A stretch of DNA of 46,914 nt from an uncultured Lachnospiraceae bacterium (GCA_948473115.1 CAOKWI010000030.1:1-46914); one strand, 5' to 3'. Numbered from the stretch's first letter, positions 8,900 to 17,860 are shown. Notes: generated by a model from the letters alone, not told the origin. A program made the numbers and translations.

Positions 8900-10765
8900 C
8901 GAACCTGTTTTTAAGCTTTGTAAACAGGAGTATTTCCGCCGGATGGCTGATATTGGCTGTGATCCTGCTCCGCCGGTTTTTGAAAAGAACCCCCAAATGG
9001 CTGAATGTGGCACTGTGGGGGCTGGCTGGGATACGGCTGGCATTTCCCATTTCTATCGAGAGCATATTCAGCCTGATCCCCAGCAGCGAAACCATCAGCC
9101 CGGAAATCATGCAGACATCCGAGCCTATGGTAAATACCGGGATCCCGGCGCTGAACCAGGCGGTGAATCCTGTCATAAGCGCCTCTTTTGCTCCTTCACC
9201 GACAGACAGCGCCAATCCGCTGCAGATCTGGATCCCTGTATGCTCCATGCTCTGGATCGGGGGAATGGTGTGCCTGCTTTCCTATGCTGTCATCAGCTAT
9301 TGGAGACTGCGCGGGCGGGTGGCGGAGGCAGTTCCCGTGGGGGAGAATATCTATCAGTGTGAGCGGGTGGATTCTCCTTTTGTGTTGGGCATCATTCGTC
9401 CCCGGATCTATCTGCCTTTTGGTCTCTGCGGGCAGACGGGACAGGTCGGTGCAGAAGCCCTTTTGCCGCTGTCTGCCATGATTGCCCATGAGCAGGCGCA
9501 TATCCGGCGCAGGGATCACTGGTGGAAGCCTCTGGGATTCCTGCTGCTGACCCTTTACTGGTTCCATCCGTTGGTTTGGATCGCTTATATACTATTGTGC
9601 AGGGACATTGAACTGGCATGTGATGAAAAGGTGATCCGGGAACTGGACAATGGTCAGAGGGCGGATTATTCCCAGGCATTGCTTGCCTGCAGTGTCAGCC
9701 GCAAAGGCATTTCCGCCTGCCCCTTGGCATTTGGTGAAGCGGGAGTGAAGGAGAGAGTAAAATCCGTGCTGAATTACAGGAGGCCTGCGTTCTGGCTCAT
9801 TGCAGTGGCAGTGGCTGTCTGTGGGGCGGTAGCCCTGTGTTTCCTGACAGATCCTGCGGGATCACGGGAGGCCATGACATGGGTCAGGGGACTTTCCGCC
9901 GATCAGGTGATAAGCGCGGATCTGGTGGTCTTTTCCCAGACCCCGGAGAAACAGTTCATGCGTCTGTCCGAGGAGGAGATCCTTGCAATGGTGGATCTGA
10001 TCAATCAGAGCAAGGGCAGGTATCTGGAGGAACACGAAAATCTGAACGGCGGCGGCATTTTTTTCTATCTGACCCTACAGGATGGCTCCACGCACAGCGT
10101 AGGAAATATCGGAAATACTTACCTTTTCATTGACGGGGATTATTATCAGGCGAAATACAATTGGCTCAGCACCTGGGAGGAGACCTTTGGGGAAGGGAAT
10201 GCGCCGTTGCCGGAGGGGTATTTTCCCGGACAGGTAACATCGGGACAGACGACCTCAGGACTGGTGATACCGGGAGACAGTGGGAACAATGCTGTCCCTT
10301 CCGGGAGTGAGGGCTCCGCCGCCGGGGAACCACACTGACCCTGTATCCGGACGGACGTTTTGAAGGTGTCTATGAGGACGGCGAAGCTGTGGCTTCCCCG
10401 GAGTATCCGCGGGGAACGAGTTATATCTGCAAGTTCAGCGGACAGTTTGGCGGGATCACCCGGATCAGTGACTGTGCTTATTCCATGCAGCTGGAGGAAC
10501 TGGCTTATGAAACGGAAACAGACAAGACATGGATTGAGGACGGGATACGTTATATAGGCGCTGAGGCTCTCGGCATAGCGGGAGGAGAGGAATTCATCCT
10601 TTATCTGCCGGATCCCCGCCGGAGGAACTGGATGAGGAGTTTCTATATTGGTGGCCGGATTATTACCTGTGGAATAGAAGTGTAGGGTCTGTGAAAAAAC
10701 TGTATTCCTATGGGATACAGAATGTGAATACGAGCCAGGGATTTTTCACTTCCTGGCTGCTGTAA
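8896..10765 (+). pseudogene. M56-family (BlaR1-like) membrane metallopeptidase, two frameshifts (pair 2)
   Basis: The intact first part (to 10338) contains membrane helices and the zinc motif HEQAH at residues 198-202 with ELACDE (Glu 239), plus the typical WFHPLVW segment between them. The extracellular part starts after a helix near residue 305. The frame stops at 10336-10338; adding one G to the run 10324-10327 continues it as TTLTLYPDGRFEG..., and adding one C to the run 10614-10617 continues it as PPEELDEEFLYWWPDYYLW... to a stop at 10763-10765. The restored protein is about 623 residues. No penicillin-binding motif is seen, so the inducing signal is unknown. Without the repairs the product is a 480-residue protein lacking most of its sensor domain. 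Confidence 0.75.
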
Positions 10766-10833
10766 ATTCGTAACAGTTCAGACAGCCCCTCCCGCGAAGT
10801 CAATAATTGCAGTGTGTCCCATGGGCACAATTG

Positions 10834-11283
10834 CTACAGATATCTCCTCAGGAAAGGCTCACTGCTTAACTGTGCGTTTTGAAACTGTCTGTAGAAGCTG
10901 TCAGCCTCCTCATTTGTGGCCCGGATCAGGTAATACTGGAAGATCCGGTTCCTGGCGCAGTCCTTTTCCAACTCCCTGAATAATTGCTGTGCAATTCCTC
11001 TGTGCCTGTATTCTTTTAAGACATATACCCAATCCACATAGGCCATCCGGTATCCGTCCTGCATACATCCGTAGAAATGGTACTCTATCCGTCCCACCAC
11101 CAGGTCATTTTCCATGGCCAGGATGGATTTCGTATGCTGGTAAAAGGGATCGCCAAGACGTTCCCGGATACCGGTTTCGTCCAGCGATTCAGCGGTCATT
11201 TTCTCCGGCTCATCCAGCATTGCCTTTTTCAGATATGCGATATACCGATCCACATTCCCGGGATTCAAAAATTCAAAAGTCAT
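10834..11283 (-). CDS. GNAT-family N-acetyltransferase
   Basis: A 149-residue protein with the GNAT acetyl-CoA signature: a central VDWVYVLKEYRHRGIAQQL segment (motif A, R-x-x-G-x-A type) preceded by VVGRIEYHFYG and followed by an ATNEEADSFYRQFQNAQ helix typical of motif B. The ATG at 11283 is supported by AAGGAGG with 9-base spacing; that ribosome site lies inside the last codons of the upstream Phd-like frame (stop at 11288), so the two form one operon. Substrate unknown. GNAT proteins act as toxins with RHH antitoxins; a Phd-type partner would be atypical, so toxin function is only a possibility. Confidence 0.8.
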   Translation of the reverse strand: MTFEFLNPGNVDRYIAYLKKAMLDEPEKMTAESLDETGIRERLGDPFYQHTKSILAMENDLVVGRIEYHFYGCMQDGYRMAYVDWVYVLKEYRHRGIAQQLFRELEKDCARNRIFQYYLIRATNEEADSFYRQFQNAQLSSEPFLRRYL

Positions 11284-11287
11284 AAGA

Positions 11288-11529
11288 TCATGCCTCCTTT
11301 GCCCGCACATCCTCGGATGAGACATACCCTTCTTCTCCCGAGCGTCTGTTTAATTCACACATAAGACGAAGCATTGCCTTGGTCTTTTCAAACTCTTCAT
11401 CTTCCGCGATGTCGCGTATGGTGTATTTCCCCCTGCCGTTCACCGTGAGGTAGACGGGAGAGCCGACAGTTACTTTTTCTAGAGCGTGTTATAATTACGA
11501 AGATCCGATACCGGACCGATCACTGCCAT
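11288..11529 (-). pseudogene. Phd/YefM-type antitoxin with a one-base frameshift
   Basis: Reading from ATG 11529 gives MAVIGPVSDLRNYNTL and a stop; one base further the frame continues EKVTVGSPVYLTVNGRGKY, TIRDIAEDEEFEKTKAMLRL and on to the stop at 11288-11290. PVSDLRNY...GSPVYLT.NGRGKY is the characteristic N-terminal DNA-binding signature of Phd-family antitoxins. The total of 242 bases is one short of 81 codons, consistent with loss of one base near 11478 (expected NTLLEKV). It precedes the GNAT gene with its stop only a few bases from that start. The frame was too broken to appear as a long ORF. Confidence 0.75.
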
Positions 11530-11628
11530 AAGGTCACATCCTTTTCTTTGCTATTATTTGTGGAATTTTGATCCTTATCCGTTTTCATATCAGTAAGCGT
11601 ATCATAGAAAATGATTTCGTGCAATATT

Positions 11629-12597
11629 TTACGTTTCATTCTTCGTAAAAGGCTGCTTCAGCTTTACGGGAGCATAAAGGTTCATCTGATGGTATCCCAG
11701 CCCCTGCCTGATCTCGTCGTCCACATAAACCATATGCCCCATCAGCGGGCGGGTGCTGTCAATGACGAAATTCGTGTTTTCAAGCCATTTTTCCATTTTG
11801 CTCCTTACTTTATTGTTGCTTTCGCCGTCCCCGTCCACGCTGACAGCAGCCGCATACAGCCCGCCGGGAAATTCGGTGATTTCATAAGGGGATGTATCGG
11901 TCTGCGTTACCTCGTCCCTGACAGCCCAGAGCCACTCGGCTTTCCCGTCTGTTCCGCACAGGAAATCAGCGGCATCGAAGATGACGGGCTTGAACAGATG
12001 GTTGTGGGATTCCTGCCACGGTTCGAAATCCCCGCTGAAAAGTTCCTCGAATGTGACAAGGCCCGATGTCACTGCCCTGAAGGCAGGTATCCTGACAATC
12101 ATGATATCCGGTACTTTGCTGTCAAGCTTTTCCGTGACCTCCAACAGACGGTTCACTGTTGCCGGATTCCCGTGATAGCCTGTATCTGCAAGCTGGGATT
12201 TGATTTCCTTCGCCTTTTCATAAAGGAGTTTTACATCGGATTCCCTGCTGAAATCCGCTGATTCAATCTGGCGGATAAATACCAGCATGATTTCCTTCAA
12301 CTCATGCAAAAGGGAGATTTCCCCGTCTATATCGTCAACCTTTTTCCCCAGTACTTCTAAAACGATCCCGGAACCGGGTGCGCTGAAGATACGCTGGATA
12401 TCCTTAATGCTTATGTTCAGCTTGCGCAGGATCAGGATCTGTTCCAGCCGCGTTAAATTGGCTTCATCATAAAGTCTGTATGCGTATTCATCGCTCCGGA
12501 TGCTCCGGATCAGTCCCATATCCTCATAGTAGCGCAGTGTGCGGGCTGACAGGTCATATCTGGCTGTCACTTCCCGGATTTTGATAAAATTGTCCAT
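11629..12597 (-). CDS. MerR-family regulator with GyrI-like effector domain
   Basis: About 322 residues. The N-terminal winged helix (FIKIREVTARYDLSARTLRYYEDMGLI, then EYAYRLYDEANLTRLEQILILRKLNISIKDIQ) is MerR type, followed by a coiled-coil dimerisation helix (about residues 75-145). The C-terminal part (about 165-320: RIPAFRAVTSG..., GGLYAAAVS..., MGHMVYVDDEIRQG) resembles the GyrI/BmrR effector-binding domain that senses small hydrophobic ligands. The start at 12597 fits the family N-terminus; an upstream in-frame ATG (12609) abuts the GGAAGGA site and is the alternative. Neighbours do not reveal a target efflux pump. Confidence 0.85.
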   Translation of the reverse strand: MDNFIKIREVTARYDLSARTLRYYEDMGLIRSIRSDEYAYRLYDEANLTRLEQILILRKLNISIKDIQRIFSAPGSGIVLEVLGKKVDDIDGEISLLHELKEIMLVFIRQIESADFSRESDVKLLYEKAKEIKSQLADTGYHGNPATVNRLLEVTEKLDSKVPDIMIVRIPAFRAVTSGLVTFEELFSGDFEPWQESHNHLFKPVIFDAADFLCGTDGKAEWLWAVRDEVTQTDTSPYEITEFPGGLYAAAVSVDGDGESNNKVRSKMEKWLENTNFVIDSTRPLMGHMVYVDDEIRQGLGYHQMNLYAPVKLKQPFTKNET

Positions 12598-12771
12598 GCT
12601 AATACCCATATCCTTCCTGTAAATTGTAGTAGGTAATTGCGAAACCTCATTTGACAAACTTCAGGGCAGTCAGCGGCCGGATGGTCGTCCCACCATGATT
12701 GCAATGCAGCCATGATATAAGTATAAACTGTTCCGCAACGGCAGAGTCAATGGATTTTGCAAAGGAACAGA

Positions 12772-12800
12772 TTGTTTTTTTCAGGGCGGCATATTATAAT
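12772..12800 (+). promoter_or_regulatory. Putative promoter for uma2
   Basis: TTGTTT (12772-12777), 17 bases, TATAAT (12795-12800). The leader that follows contains two adjacent 15-base direct repeats (GGGGCGGCTGgATCA and GGGGCGGCTGaATCA, 12853-12882) just before the uma2 ribosome site. The 12598-12909 gap otherwise contains nothing I can name. Confidence 0.55.
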
Positions 12801-12909
12801 AAATGTACAGGAACCTGGAAATACGCTGTGTATTTGCCGGAAACCATGGGGAAGGGGCGGCTGGATCAGGGGCGGCTGAATCAAGGTTTCCTGAAAACAG
12901 GAGGTGTCT

Positions 12910-13502
12910 ATGAGTATGTTGCCGGTAGAGGATATGAATAATACCTTTGTGGAGCAATCTTTTATCATCAATAATTTTGTGGTCATGATCGGGAAACAGA
13001 TAAAAGATTCCCTGTGCCGGGTATTGGGTGATGGCGTGCAGTACCAGTGGCATGAAAATGATGATAAAACCATAATACCGGATGTGTCCATCAATTGTAA
13101 TACGAGGGACCGGAAAAATGTGTCACTGACAGGGATTCCGCGAATGGCCATGGAGGTGCTTTCCAATGCCACTGAAGAATACGACCGTGGGGAGAAAATG
13201 GAAGTATACCGAAAAGTAGGCGTATCCGAGTATTGGATTGTCGACTGGAGAAACAAACAGGTTGAGATCTATTTGAATGACGGGCGGGAAGATGGAACCA
13301 CGAGCTTTTATTTGTATAAGACTGTTACTGAAAGCAATCAAATACCCCGCTGCAAGCAACGGGGTATTTGACCCTCGCGGCATTCGCCAAATGCTCGTGC
13401 AAGCACGGCACTTGGCTCATTGCTCGCGGGAATAAAGAAGACCTGCAGCTTGTCATGTTCCCGAATTTAAAAACAGATTATGATGAATTGTTCTATTTGT
13501 AA
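12910..13502 (+). pseudogene. Uma2/DUF820 family nuclease, C-terminus interrupted by a repeat element
   Basis: The Uma2 fold (restriction-endonuclease-like, PD-(D/E)xK) is visible as PDVSINC, then AMEVLSNATEEYDRGEKMEVY, RKVGVSEYWIVDW and QVEIY. Family activity on nucleic acid is inferred, not demonstrated. The frame as written ends at 13371 inside a REP-like element; after the element the expected tail KEDLQLVMFPNLKTDYDELFYL continues in another frame and ends at 13500-13502. The uninterrupted gene would read ...TESNKEDLQLV.... The interrupted product swaps that tail for about eight element-encoded residues and may still fold. The ATG at 12910 follows AGGAGG by 5 bases; 12916 is the alternative. 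Confidence 0.75.
13339..13430. repeat. REP-like palindromic element inserted in uma2
   Basis: About 92 bases made of two hairpins. The first is TCAAATACCCCG / CGGGGTATTTGA, a perfect 12-base stem with loop CTGCAAGCAA. The second is an imperfect hairpin with GCCAA / TTGGC and CGTG-CAAG-CACG at its tip and CCCTCGCGG / CTCGCGGG at its base. AAT flanks both sides, which may be a short target duplication or part of the element. A shortened relative lies at 38434-38481. Confidence 0.7.
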
Positions 13503-13607
13503 AATTCATGGAAAACTAGCTGTCATCCAATAAAATTCCCAAAACAGAATTCATATTTATGAGAATAATAAACGGATATCCGCCAGGGCGGGTAGGGAGG
13601 TGTACCC

Positions 13608-15221
13608 ATGAAGAATCCATTCTCCAGGAACGGCAAATCAAGACGGGATCAGGACGCAGGCGCGGGGCGGAGTACCGATGTCATCTTTTCCACCGTGGAA
13701 CAGGTGAAAGCCGCCAGCACGGAAATCGTGGACGGCGTCACCACAGTGCGGGACCTTGCCGATGAGAACAAGCACAGCGCAAACACGGTGGTGGGTAATA
13801 TGGAGGAACTGACGGGGCAGAATGCCGTCCTTGTGGGGAAGACGGAATCTTCCATACATATGACCAGCGATATCCAGGGACAGGTGGAAAATATCGCCGC
13901 CATGATCTCCCGGATGGTCCAGCTTGTGAATGAGACCAATAACCATGCGGGGGCCAGTTCCAATGAACTGTCGGAGGTGGTGAAATCCACTCATACCATG
14001 GCGGAACTGTCCAACGACGTGAGCCGTATTGTGGAAGAATTTTCCGAGGAGTTTGCCAGGGTGAAGGCGGAGACCGTTTCCATTGAGGATATCACCTCCC
14101 AGACAAACCTGCTTTCCCTGAACGCGTCCATTGAGGCGGCAAGGGCGGGAGCGGCAGGCAGGGGCTTTGCGGTGGTGGCGGACGAGATCCGCAAACTCAG
14201 CGATGAGACACAGAACTCCTCCGCCCGTATCATGAATGCCCTGAACCGCCTGGAGGAGACTTCCGCGCGGATGACGGAGGCGATTGAAAAGGTGACCGGG
14301 CTCATTCAGCTGAATCTGGAGAAGATCACGGAAGTGAATGCCAGCGTGGTCAGCATTTCCAACGATTCCAGAACGCTGAACAGCAATATTTCCCTGATTG
14401 ACAGTGCCGTCAGGGAGGTGGAGCAGTCCAATCAGAACATGGTGGAAAATATGCAGCAGATGTCCGAGGCCATGTCCGTCATGGGCGGCTATGTGGAAAA
14501 TGCCTCCGACAATGCCAAGAGCATGCTGGAAAAATATGAACAGACCACTGCAAGTGTGGGGAAGATAGAAGCCTCCGTGGGCAATCTGGTGGTGCGGCTG
14601 GGTGACAGCGGCTTCATGGGCATCCATGACGCCAAACCCGGCAGCAAGGTATCCATTATCACGCTGGATGGGGACGGAGCGCCGGATCAGGAATATTACG
14701 GGCAGGTGGTGCGCCAGCAGGGGATGGAGGCTGTGGTGGATATCCGGCCCAAGACCATTCCCCGGAGTACGGACGGCTCTGTGAGATACCAGCTGCAGAT
14801 GATCCTGGGGAATGTCCTGTATCACTGGACGGATGTGAACGTCTCCGAACTGACAGAGGGCGGGGTCACCTATTACCGCACAGTGACTAACGCTAACCCA
14901 AAGGTGATGAAGCGCAAGAAGAATCCCCGGCTGGACATCCACTGTCCCTGCCAGGTCGTCATGGAAGGCAGTCCTAAGTCCTACCAGGGGAAAATGCTGG
15001 ATATCAGCGCCAATGGCATGGCATTTTCCGCCACAGACCCGGACTTTGAATCGGCGGAAAAGAAGATGATCACCGTCACCATCCCGGAACTTCCCATTCC
15101 CAAGGCTCGCACCGTGCAGGCATATATCATGCGCTGCAAAAAGGGCAGCAACGAATACATTTTAGGCTGCCGTCTGTCGGAGAACAACCTGGCGATCCAG
15201 CAGTATATCGAGACACAATAG
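13608..15221 (+). CDS. Cytoplasmic methyl-accepting chemotaxis-like protein with C-terminal PilZ domain
   Basis: A 537-residue protein with no signal peptide, membrane helix or HAMP domain. Residues about 20-335 are the chemoreceptor coiled coil; the signalling tip is clear ([18 protein letters not shown] followed by [14 protein letters not shown]). Residues about 345-430 look like the YcgR-type N-terminal domain (PGSKVSI..., YYGQVV...), and about 435-537 like PilZ, with a KRKKNPR c-di-GMP motif near 435 and DISANG near 465. The protein should therefore join CheA/CheW signalling with c-di-GMP binding. The ATG is backed by GGGAGGTG. No che, flagellar or cyclic-di-GMP enzyme genes are nearby, so its partners lie elsewhere. 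Confidence 0.85.
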   Translation: MKNPFSRNGKSRRDQDAGAGRSTDVIFSTVEQVKAASTEIVDGVTTVRDLADENKHSANTVVGNMEELTGQNAVLVGKTESSIHMTSDIQGQVENIAAMISRMVQLVNETNNHAGASSNELSEVVKSTHTMAELSNDVSRIVEEFSEEFARVKAETVSIEDITSQTNLLSLNASIEAARAGAAGRGFAVVADEIRKLSDETQNSSARIMNALNRLEETSARMTEAIEKVTGLIQLNLEKITEVNASVVSISNDSRTLNSNISLIDSAVREVEQSNQNMVENMQQMSEAMSVMGGYVENASDNAKSMLEKYEQTTASVGKIEASVGNLVVRLGDSGFMGIHDAKPGSKVSIITLDGDGAPDQEYYGQVVRQQGMEAVVDIRPKTIPRSTDGSVRYQLQMILGNVLYHWTDVNVSELTEGGVTYYRTVTNANPKVMKRKKNPRLDIHCPCQVVMEGSPKSYQGKMLDISANGMAFSATDPDFESAEKKMITVTIPELPIPKARTVQAYIMRCKKGSNEYILGCRLSENNLAIQQYIETQ

Positions 15222-15369
15222 GAACCTGTTACACCTGTTTGGTTCTAAAGCAAACGGGAGGTTGCCATAAGACGGAATGCCTGATACAATAAAAAAATCA
15301 GCAACAGAAAAACTGAACTGGAAAGGTGATAGGTAAAAGTATGAAGCGCAATTATGAAGCCGTTCGGTA

Positions 15370-15408
15370 GCAATGGCTATCGTCGTCTGAAAACGTTATA
15401 GCCATTGC
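15370..15408. other. Inverted repeat in an intergenic region
   Basis: GCAATGGCTAT (15370-15380) and ATAGCCATTGC (15398-15408) form a perfect 11-base stem with a 17-base loop. No T-run follows, so it is not a standard terminator. The 15222-15498 gap holds no other recognised feature. Confidence 0.5.
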
Positions 15409-15498
15409 ATCCTGAAAGTAATAGGAATCCTCGATACCCTGGCCGAAAACCAGCTATGGGAAGCCGTTGGAAGATTGTTATATGATTAGGAGGGCACT

Positions 15499-15771
15499 AT
15501 GGGCTATAGGAAAGCCGAAGAGGTTCTGCCTCGGGAGATCCTTGCTTCCGTGCAGCAGTATATAGACGGTCAGATGCTCTATATTCCCAGGAAAACACAG
15601 GAAAAGAGATCCTGGGGATCAGCCACTGACACCAAGAGGAAGCTGGAACTCAGAAATGAAAGCATATACGCGAAATATCAGGAGGGGATATCTGTAAAGG
15701 AATTGTCGGACGAATATTTTCTCACTGAAAAAAGCGTACAGCGTATTATCAGAAAATTGAAACCCTCCTAA
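15499..15771 (+). CDS. CD3324-like small helix-turn-helix protein
   Basis: A 90-residue protein. The first half (YRKAEEVLPREILASVQQYIDGQMLYIPRK) matches the N-terminus shared by CD3324-type and Mor-like proteins of Clostridia; the second half (NESIYAKYQEGISVKELSDEYFLTEKSVQRIIRKLKP) is a helix-turn-helix. It probably binds DNA. AGGAGGG lies 7 bases before the ATG. The function of the family is not established. It lies 29 bases upstream of the RNHCP gene and may be cotranscribed with it. Confidence 0.75.
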   Translation: MGYRKAEEVLPREILASVQQYIDGQMLYIPRKTQEKRSWGSATDTKRKLELRNESIYAKYQEGISVKELSDEYFLTEKSVQRIIRKLKPS

Positions 15772-15800
15772 ATAAGCCGGTAAATTTCAGGAGGTAAAAA

Positions 15801-16226
15801 GTGAATAGGGAAAATAAGAGAAAATCCTTTGAAAAAGGATATTATAGGGATCATGCATGTAAGGAAACATTTACCTGTAAGGTGTGCGGAAGGCCGGTAG
15901 TGCCGGAGGGTGCCGGAAGCAGCCACAGGAATCACTGCCCCAACTGCCTGACCAGTCTCCACGTGGATGTGGAACCGGGGGACAGGCAGTCGGACTGCGG
16001 CGGATATATGGATCCGGTGGCCGTCTGGGTGCGGAAAAACGGAGAGTGGGCAATCATACACCGCTGCAGGATGTGCGGAAGCTTCAGCTCCAACCGCGTG
16101 GCGGCGGATGATAATCCCATGAAACTGATGTCCATTGCCATGAAGCCGCTGGCAATGCCGCCCTTTCCTATTGACCGCATCGTGGAAATGACGCGCCTGA
16201 TGGGCGGCGACGGGAGCATGGAATGA
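15801..16226 (+). CDS. RNHCP domain protein
   Basis: A 141-residue protein with a zinc-ribbon-like pattern: FTCKVCGRPV, then SSHRNHCPNCLTSLHVD (the RNHCP motif that names the family) and a later IIHRCRMCGSFSSNRVAADDNP. The four Cys pairs suggest one or two bound metals. The start is GTG at 15801, supported by AGGAGG (15790-15795). The C-terminal residues are hydrophobic (KLMSIAMKPLAMPPFP). Function of the family is unknown. Confidence 0.8.
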   Translation: MNRENKRKSFEKGYYRDHACKETFTCKVCGRPVVPEGAGSSHRNHCPNCLTSLHVDVEPGDRQSDCGGYMDPVAVWVRKNGEWAIIHRCRMCGSFSSNRVAADDNPMKLMSIAMKPLAMPPFPIDRIVEMTRLMGGDGSME

Positions 16227-16323
16227 TCCAAAGAAATTTGCAGCTTTCAAAGCAACATTGAATGTATTAGGTGTAAATCTCCTGACGGATATTGATGAGA
16301 TCAGGGAATAACCGCAGAAACAA

Positions 16324-16357
16324 AAAATGCCCGGGGAAGAAAATCTTCGGGCATTTT
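16324..16357. terminator. Bidirectional terminator
   Basis: AAAATGCCCG (16324-16333) pairs with CGGGCATTTT (16348-16357), giving a GC-rich stem flanked by A and T runs. It lies between the RNHCP gene and the convergent lipoprotein and can serve both. Confidence 0.7.
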
Positions 16358-16389
16358 CCGGTAGTGTCCATGCGCCCAAAGGAAATATG

Positions 16390-16724
16390 TCAGCCGGAAC
16401 TGTCCGGAAGCGTGTCCCCTTCAGGAATATTGTCTTCGTAAATCCAGTTAATCTGATACTCTACTCCGGAAAGGGTGCCCAATTGCTCAATATAATTTTC
16501 AATCAGCAGTTTGGCACGTTCCTGTGCGTGTGTCAGTAAAGTCTCATTTTCGGCAAAGGACTGCCTGATTTGTTCGTTTGCCTCTGCGATTGCATCGGTC
16601 TGGTCTTCTGCCGTGATAGGATTCTTATTGAGGATCCCGTCGTCTCTGTCTGTTCGGTACAGGAACACAGGAATGCAATGGACAGCAAATATATGATAGT
16701 AAATGAAATGAATCTCTTGCGCAT
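16390..16724 (-). pseudogene. DUF4230-like lipoprotein, frameshifted
   Basis: ATG 16724 (AAAGGAG upstream) opens a signal peptide with lipobox FLCSC, then TEQTETTG. The frame then fails; adding one base in the C run 16636-16638 (one G on the coding strand) restores ILNKNPITAEDQTDAIAEAN, then EQIRQSFAENETLLTHAQER and AKLLIENYIEQLGTLSGVEY to the stop at 16390. The restored length is 111 residues. The A-x-x-x-A-x-x-L-I-x-N-x-I pattern near the end resembles the C-terminus of DUF4230 proteins, but the identification is weak. It is followed upstream by a fragment with a similar C-terminus. Confidence 0.55.
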
Positions 16725-16739
16725 TTGTGATAAACTCCT

Positions 16740-16964
16740 TTATTCAACATTTATGGAAAACTGGCTGTCTATCTGCATGATCCAGGGCTTTATTAACGCC
16801 GTGACCACGGCTTCGGCATTCTCTTTGGCAAGAAGTAGTAAATCTTCCTCATCGCTGTTTTTTTCCAGAATTTCTGTGGCAAGAAAAACCTCCCGGACTT
16901 GAAATGAAAATGATGCCCCTGAGACGACAGTTAGGGAAACGGATAAATTTCTGCTAATAGGCTG
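16740..16964 (-). pseudogene. Gene remnant, C-terminal part of a DUF4230-like protein
   Basis: An open frame of 74 codons between stops, ending 15 bases before the next lipoprotein start. It has no credible start codon but reads like real protein: SVSLTVVSGASFSFQVREVF, then ATEILEKNS and AKENAEAVVTALIKPWI with end SINVE. The last part resembles the tail of the downstream lipoprotein, suggesting two paralogues in tandem with the first one truncated at its 5' end. The family assignment is tentative. Confidence 0.4.
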
Positions 16965-17181
16965 TTACAGCATTATACCTTTTTCAATGCAGGGATTCCC
17001 TTGAAAACATTGACATTATGCTGTCTGGAATATAAAATAATGATAACTATCCAGTATTGATCCCGAAAAAGCCGGATATCCATATGAGGGATGATGGACA
17101 AAGGAAGGAATTGATGTTTTATCCCACAAAATTGCCGGGGCGGTTTTCAGACAGCGAATGACAGCAGAAAGGGAAAATGGC

Positions 17182-17787
17182 ATGGCTTTGGAAAATAAAC
17201 TTGATATCAGTGATTCCGCTGAATTAGCAAGGGTTGAAGAGAAGATAAGTAAGAAAAGGGCAGTTGAATTATTTGAAGGCAGCTGCTTAAATAATTACGA
17301 AGCCGGGACATTTTGTATGCTGTCTGCAATCCATAAGTATTTATTTGAACAGATCTACGATTTTGCCGGGAAGCTAAGGGATGTAAACATTGCAAAAGGG
17401 AATTTCAGGTTTGCGCCGGTTATGTACTTGGAATCAGCAATAGAAAGTATTGAAAAGATGCCGCAGTCAACTTTTGATGAAATCATTGAGAAGTATGTGG
17501 AAATGAACATTGCGCATCCGTTTCGTGAGGGTAACGGCCGCAGTACACGGATATGGCTGGATTTGATACTGAAAAGAGAGTTGAATCTTGTGATTGACTG
17601 GAGCCTGGTCGATAAGGATGATTACCTGCTGGCAATGGAGAGAAGCCCCATAAAGGATATTGAAATCAAGCATGTTTTAAGGCAGGCATTGACGGATCAG
17701 ATTGACGACAGGGCAATTTACATGAAGGGGATTGATCACAGCTATTATTATGAAGGCTATGCCGTGTATAAGACGGAAGAATTATAA
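17182..17787 (+). CDS. Fic-domain protein (predicted AMP/nucleotide transferase)
   Basis: A 201-residue protein with the Fic active site HPFREGNGRSTR starting at His 112, preceded by the usual helices (IYDFAGKLRDVNIAKGNF, FAPVMYLESAIE). Fic enzymes usually move AMP from ATP to a hydroxyl side chain of a target protein. No inhibitory (S/T)xxxE(G/N) helix is evident, and no separate small antitoxin is annotated next to it, so how it is restrained is unclear. The ATG at 17182 is chosen because AAAGGG precedes it; 17158 lacks a ribosome site. It sits among toxin-antitoxin remnants. Confidence 0.85.
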   Translation: MALENKLDISDSAELARVEEKISKKRAVELFEGSCLNNYEAGTFCMLSAIHKYLFEQIYDFAGKLRDVNIAKGNFRFAPVMYLESAIESIEKMPQSTFDEIIEKYVEMNIAHPFREGNGRSTRIWLDLILKRELNLVIDWSLVDKDDYLLAMERSPIKDIEIKHVLRQALTDQIDDRAIYMKGIDHSYYYEGYAVYKTEEL

Positions 17788-17860
17788 GTGTCAAATGAAA
17801 ACGGGGGAAATAATTGTGGCTGAAAAGAATACTCAACAGTTAAAATTTCCGTGTAACTGA

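Noticed and set aside
5804..10765. Beta-lactam resistance locus
   Set aside because: BlaI/BlaR1-like proteins are present, but there is no beta-lactamase, no PBP2a and no penicillin-binding sensor domain.
12699..12941. Plus-strand frame of 80 codons upstream of uma2
   Set aside because: It spans the predicted uma2 promoter and two 15-base direct repeats and has no ribosome site.
13638..14942. Minus-strand frame of 434 codons
   Set aside because: It is the antisense of the chemoreceptor; His-rich composition is typical of a GC-rich shadow frame.
15370..15408. Intrinsic terminator after the chemoreceptor gene
   Set aside because: Good stem but no T-run and 150 bases from the stop codon.
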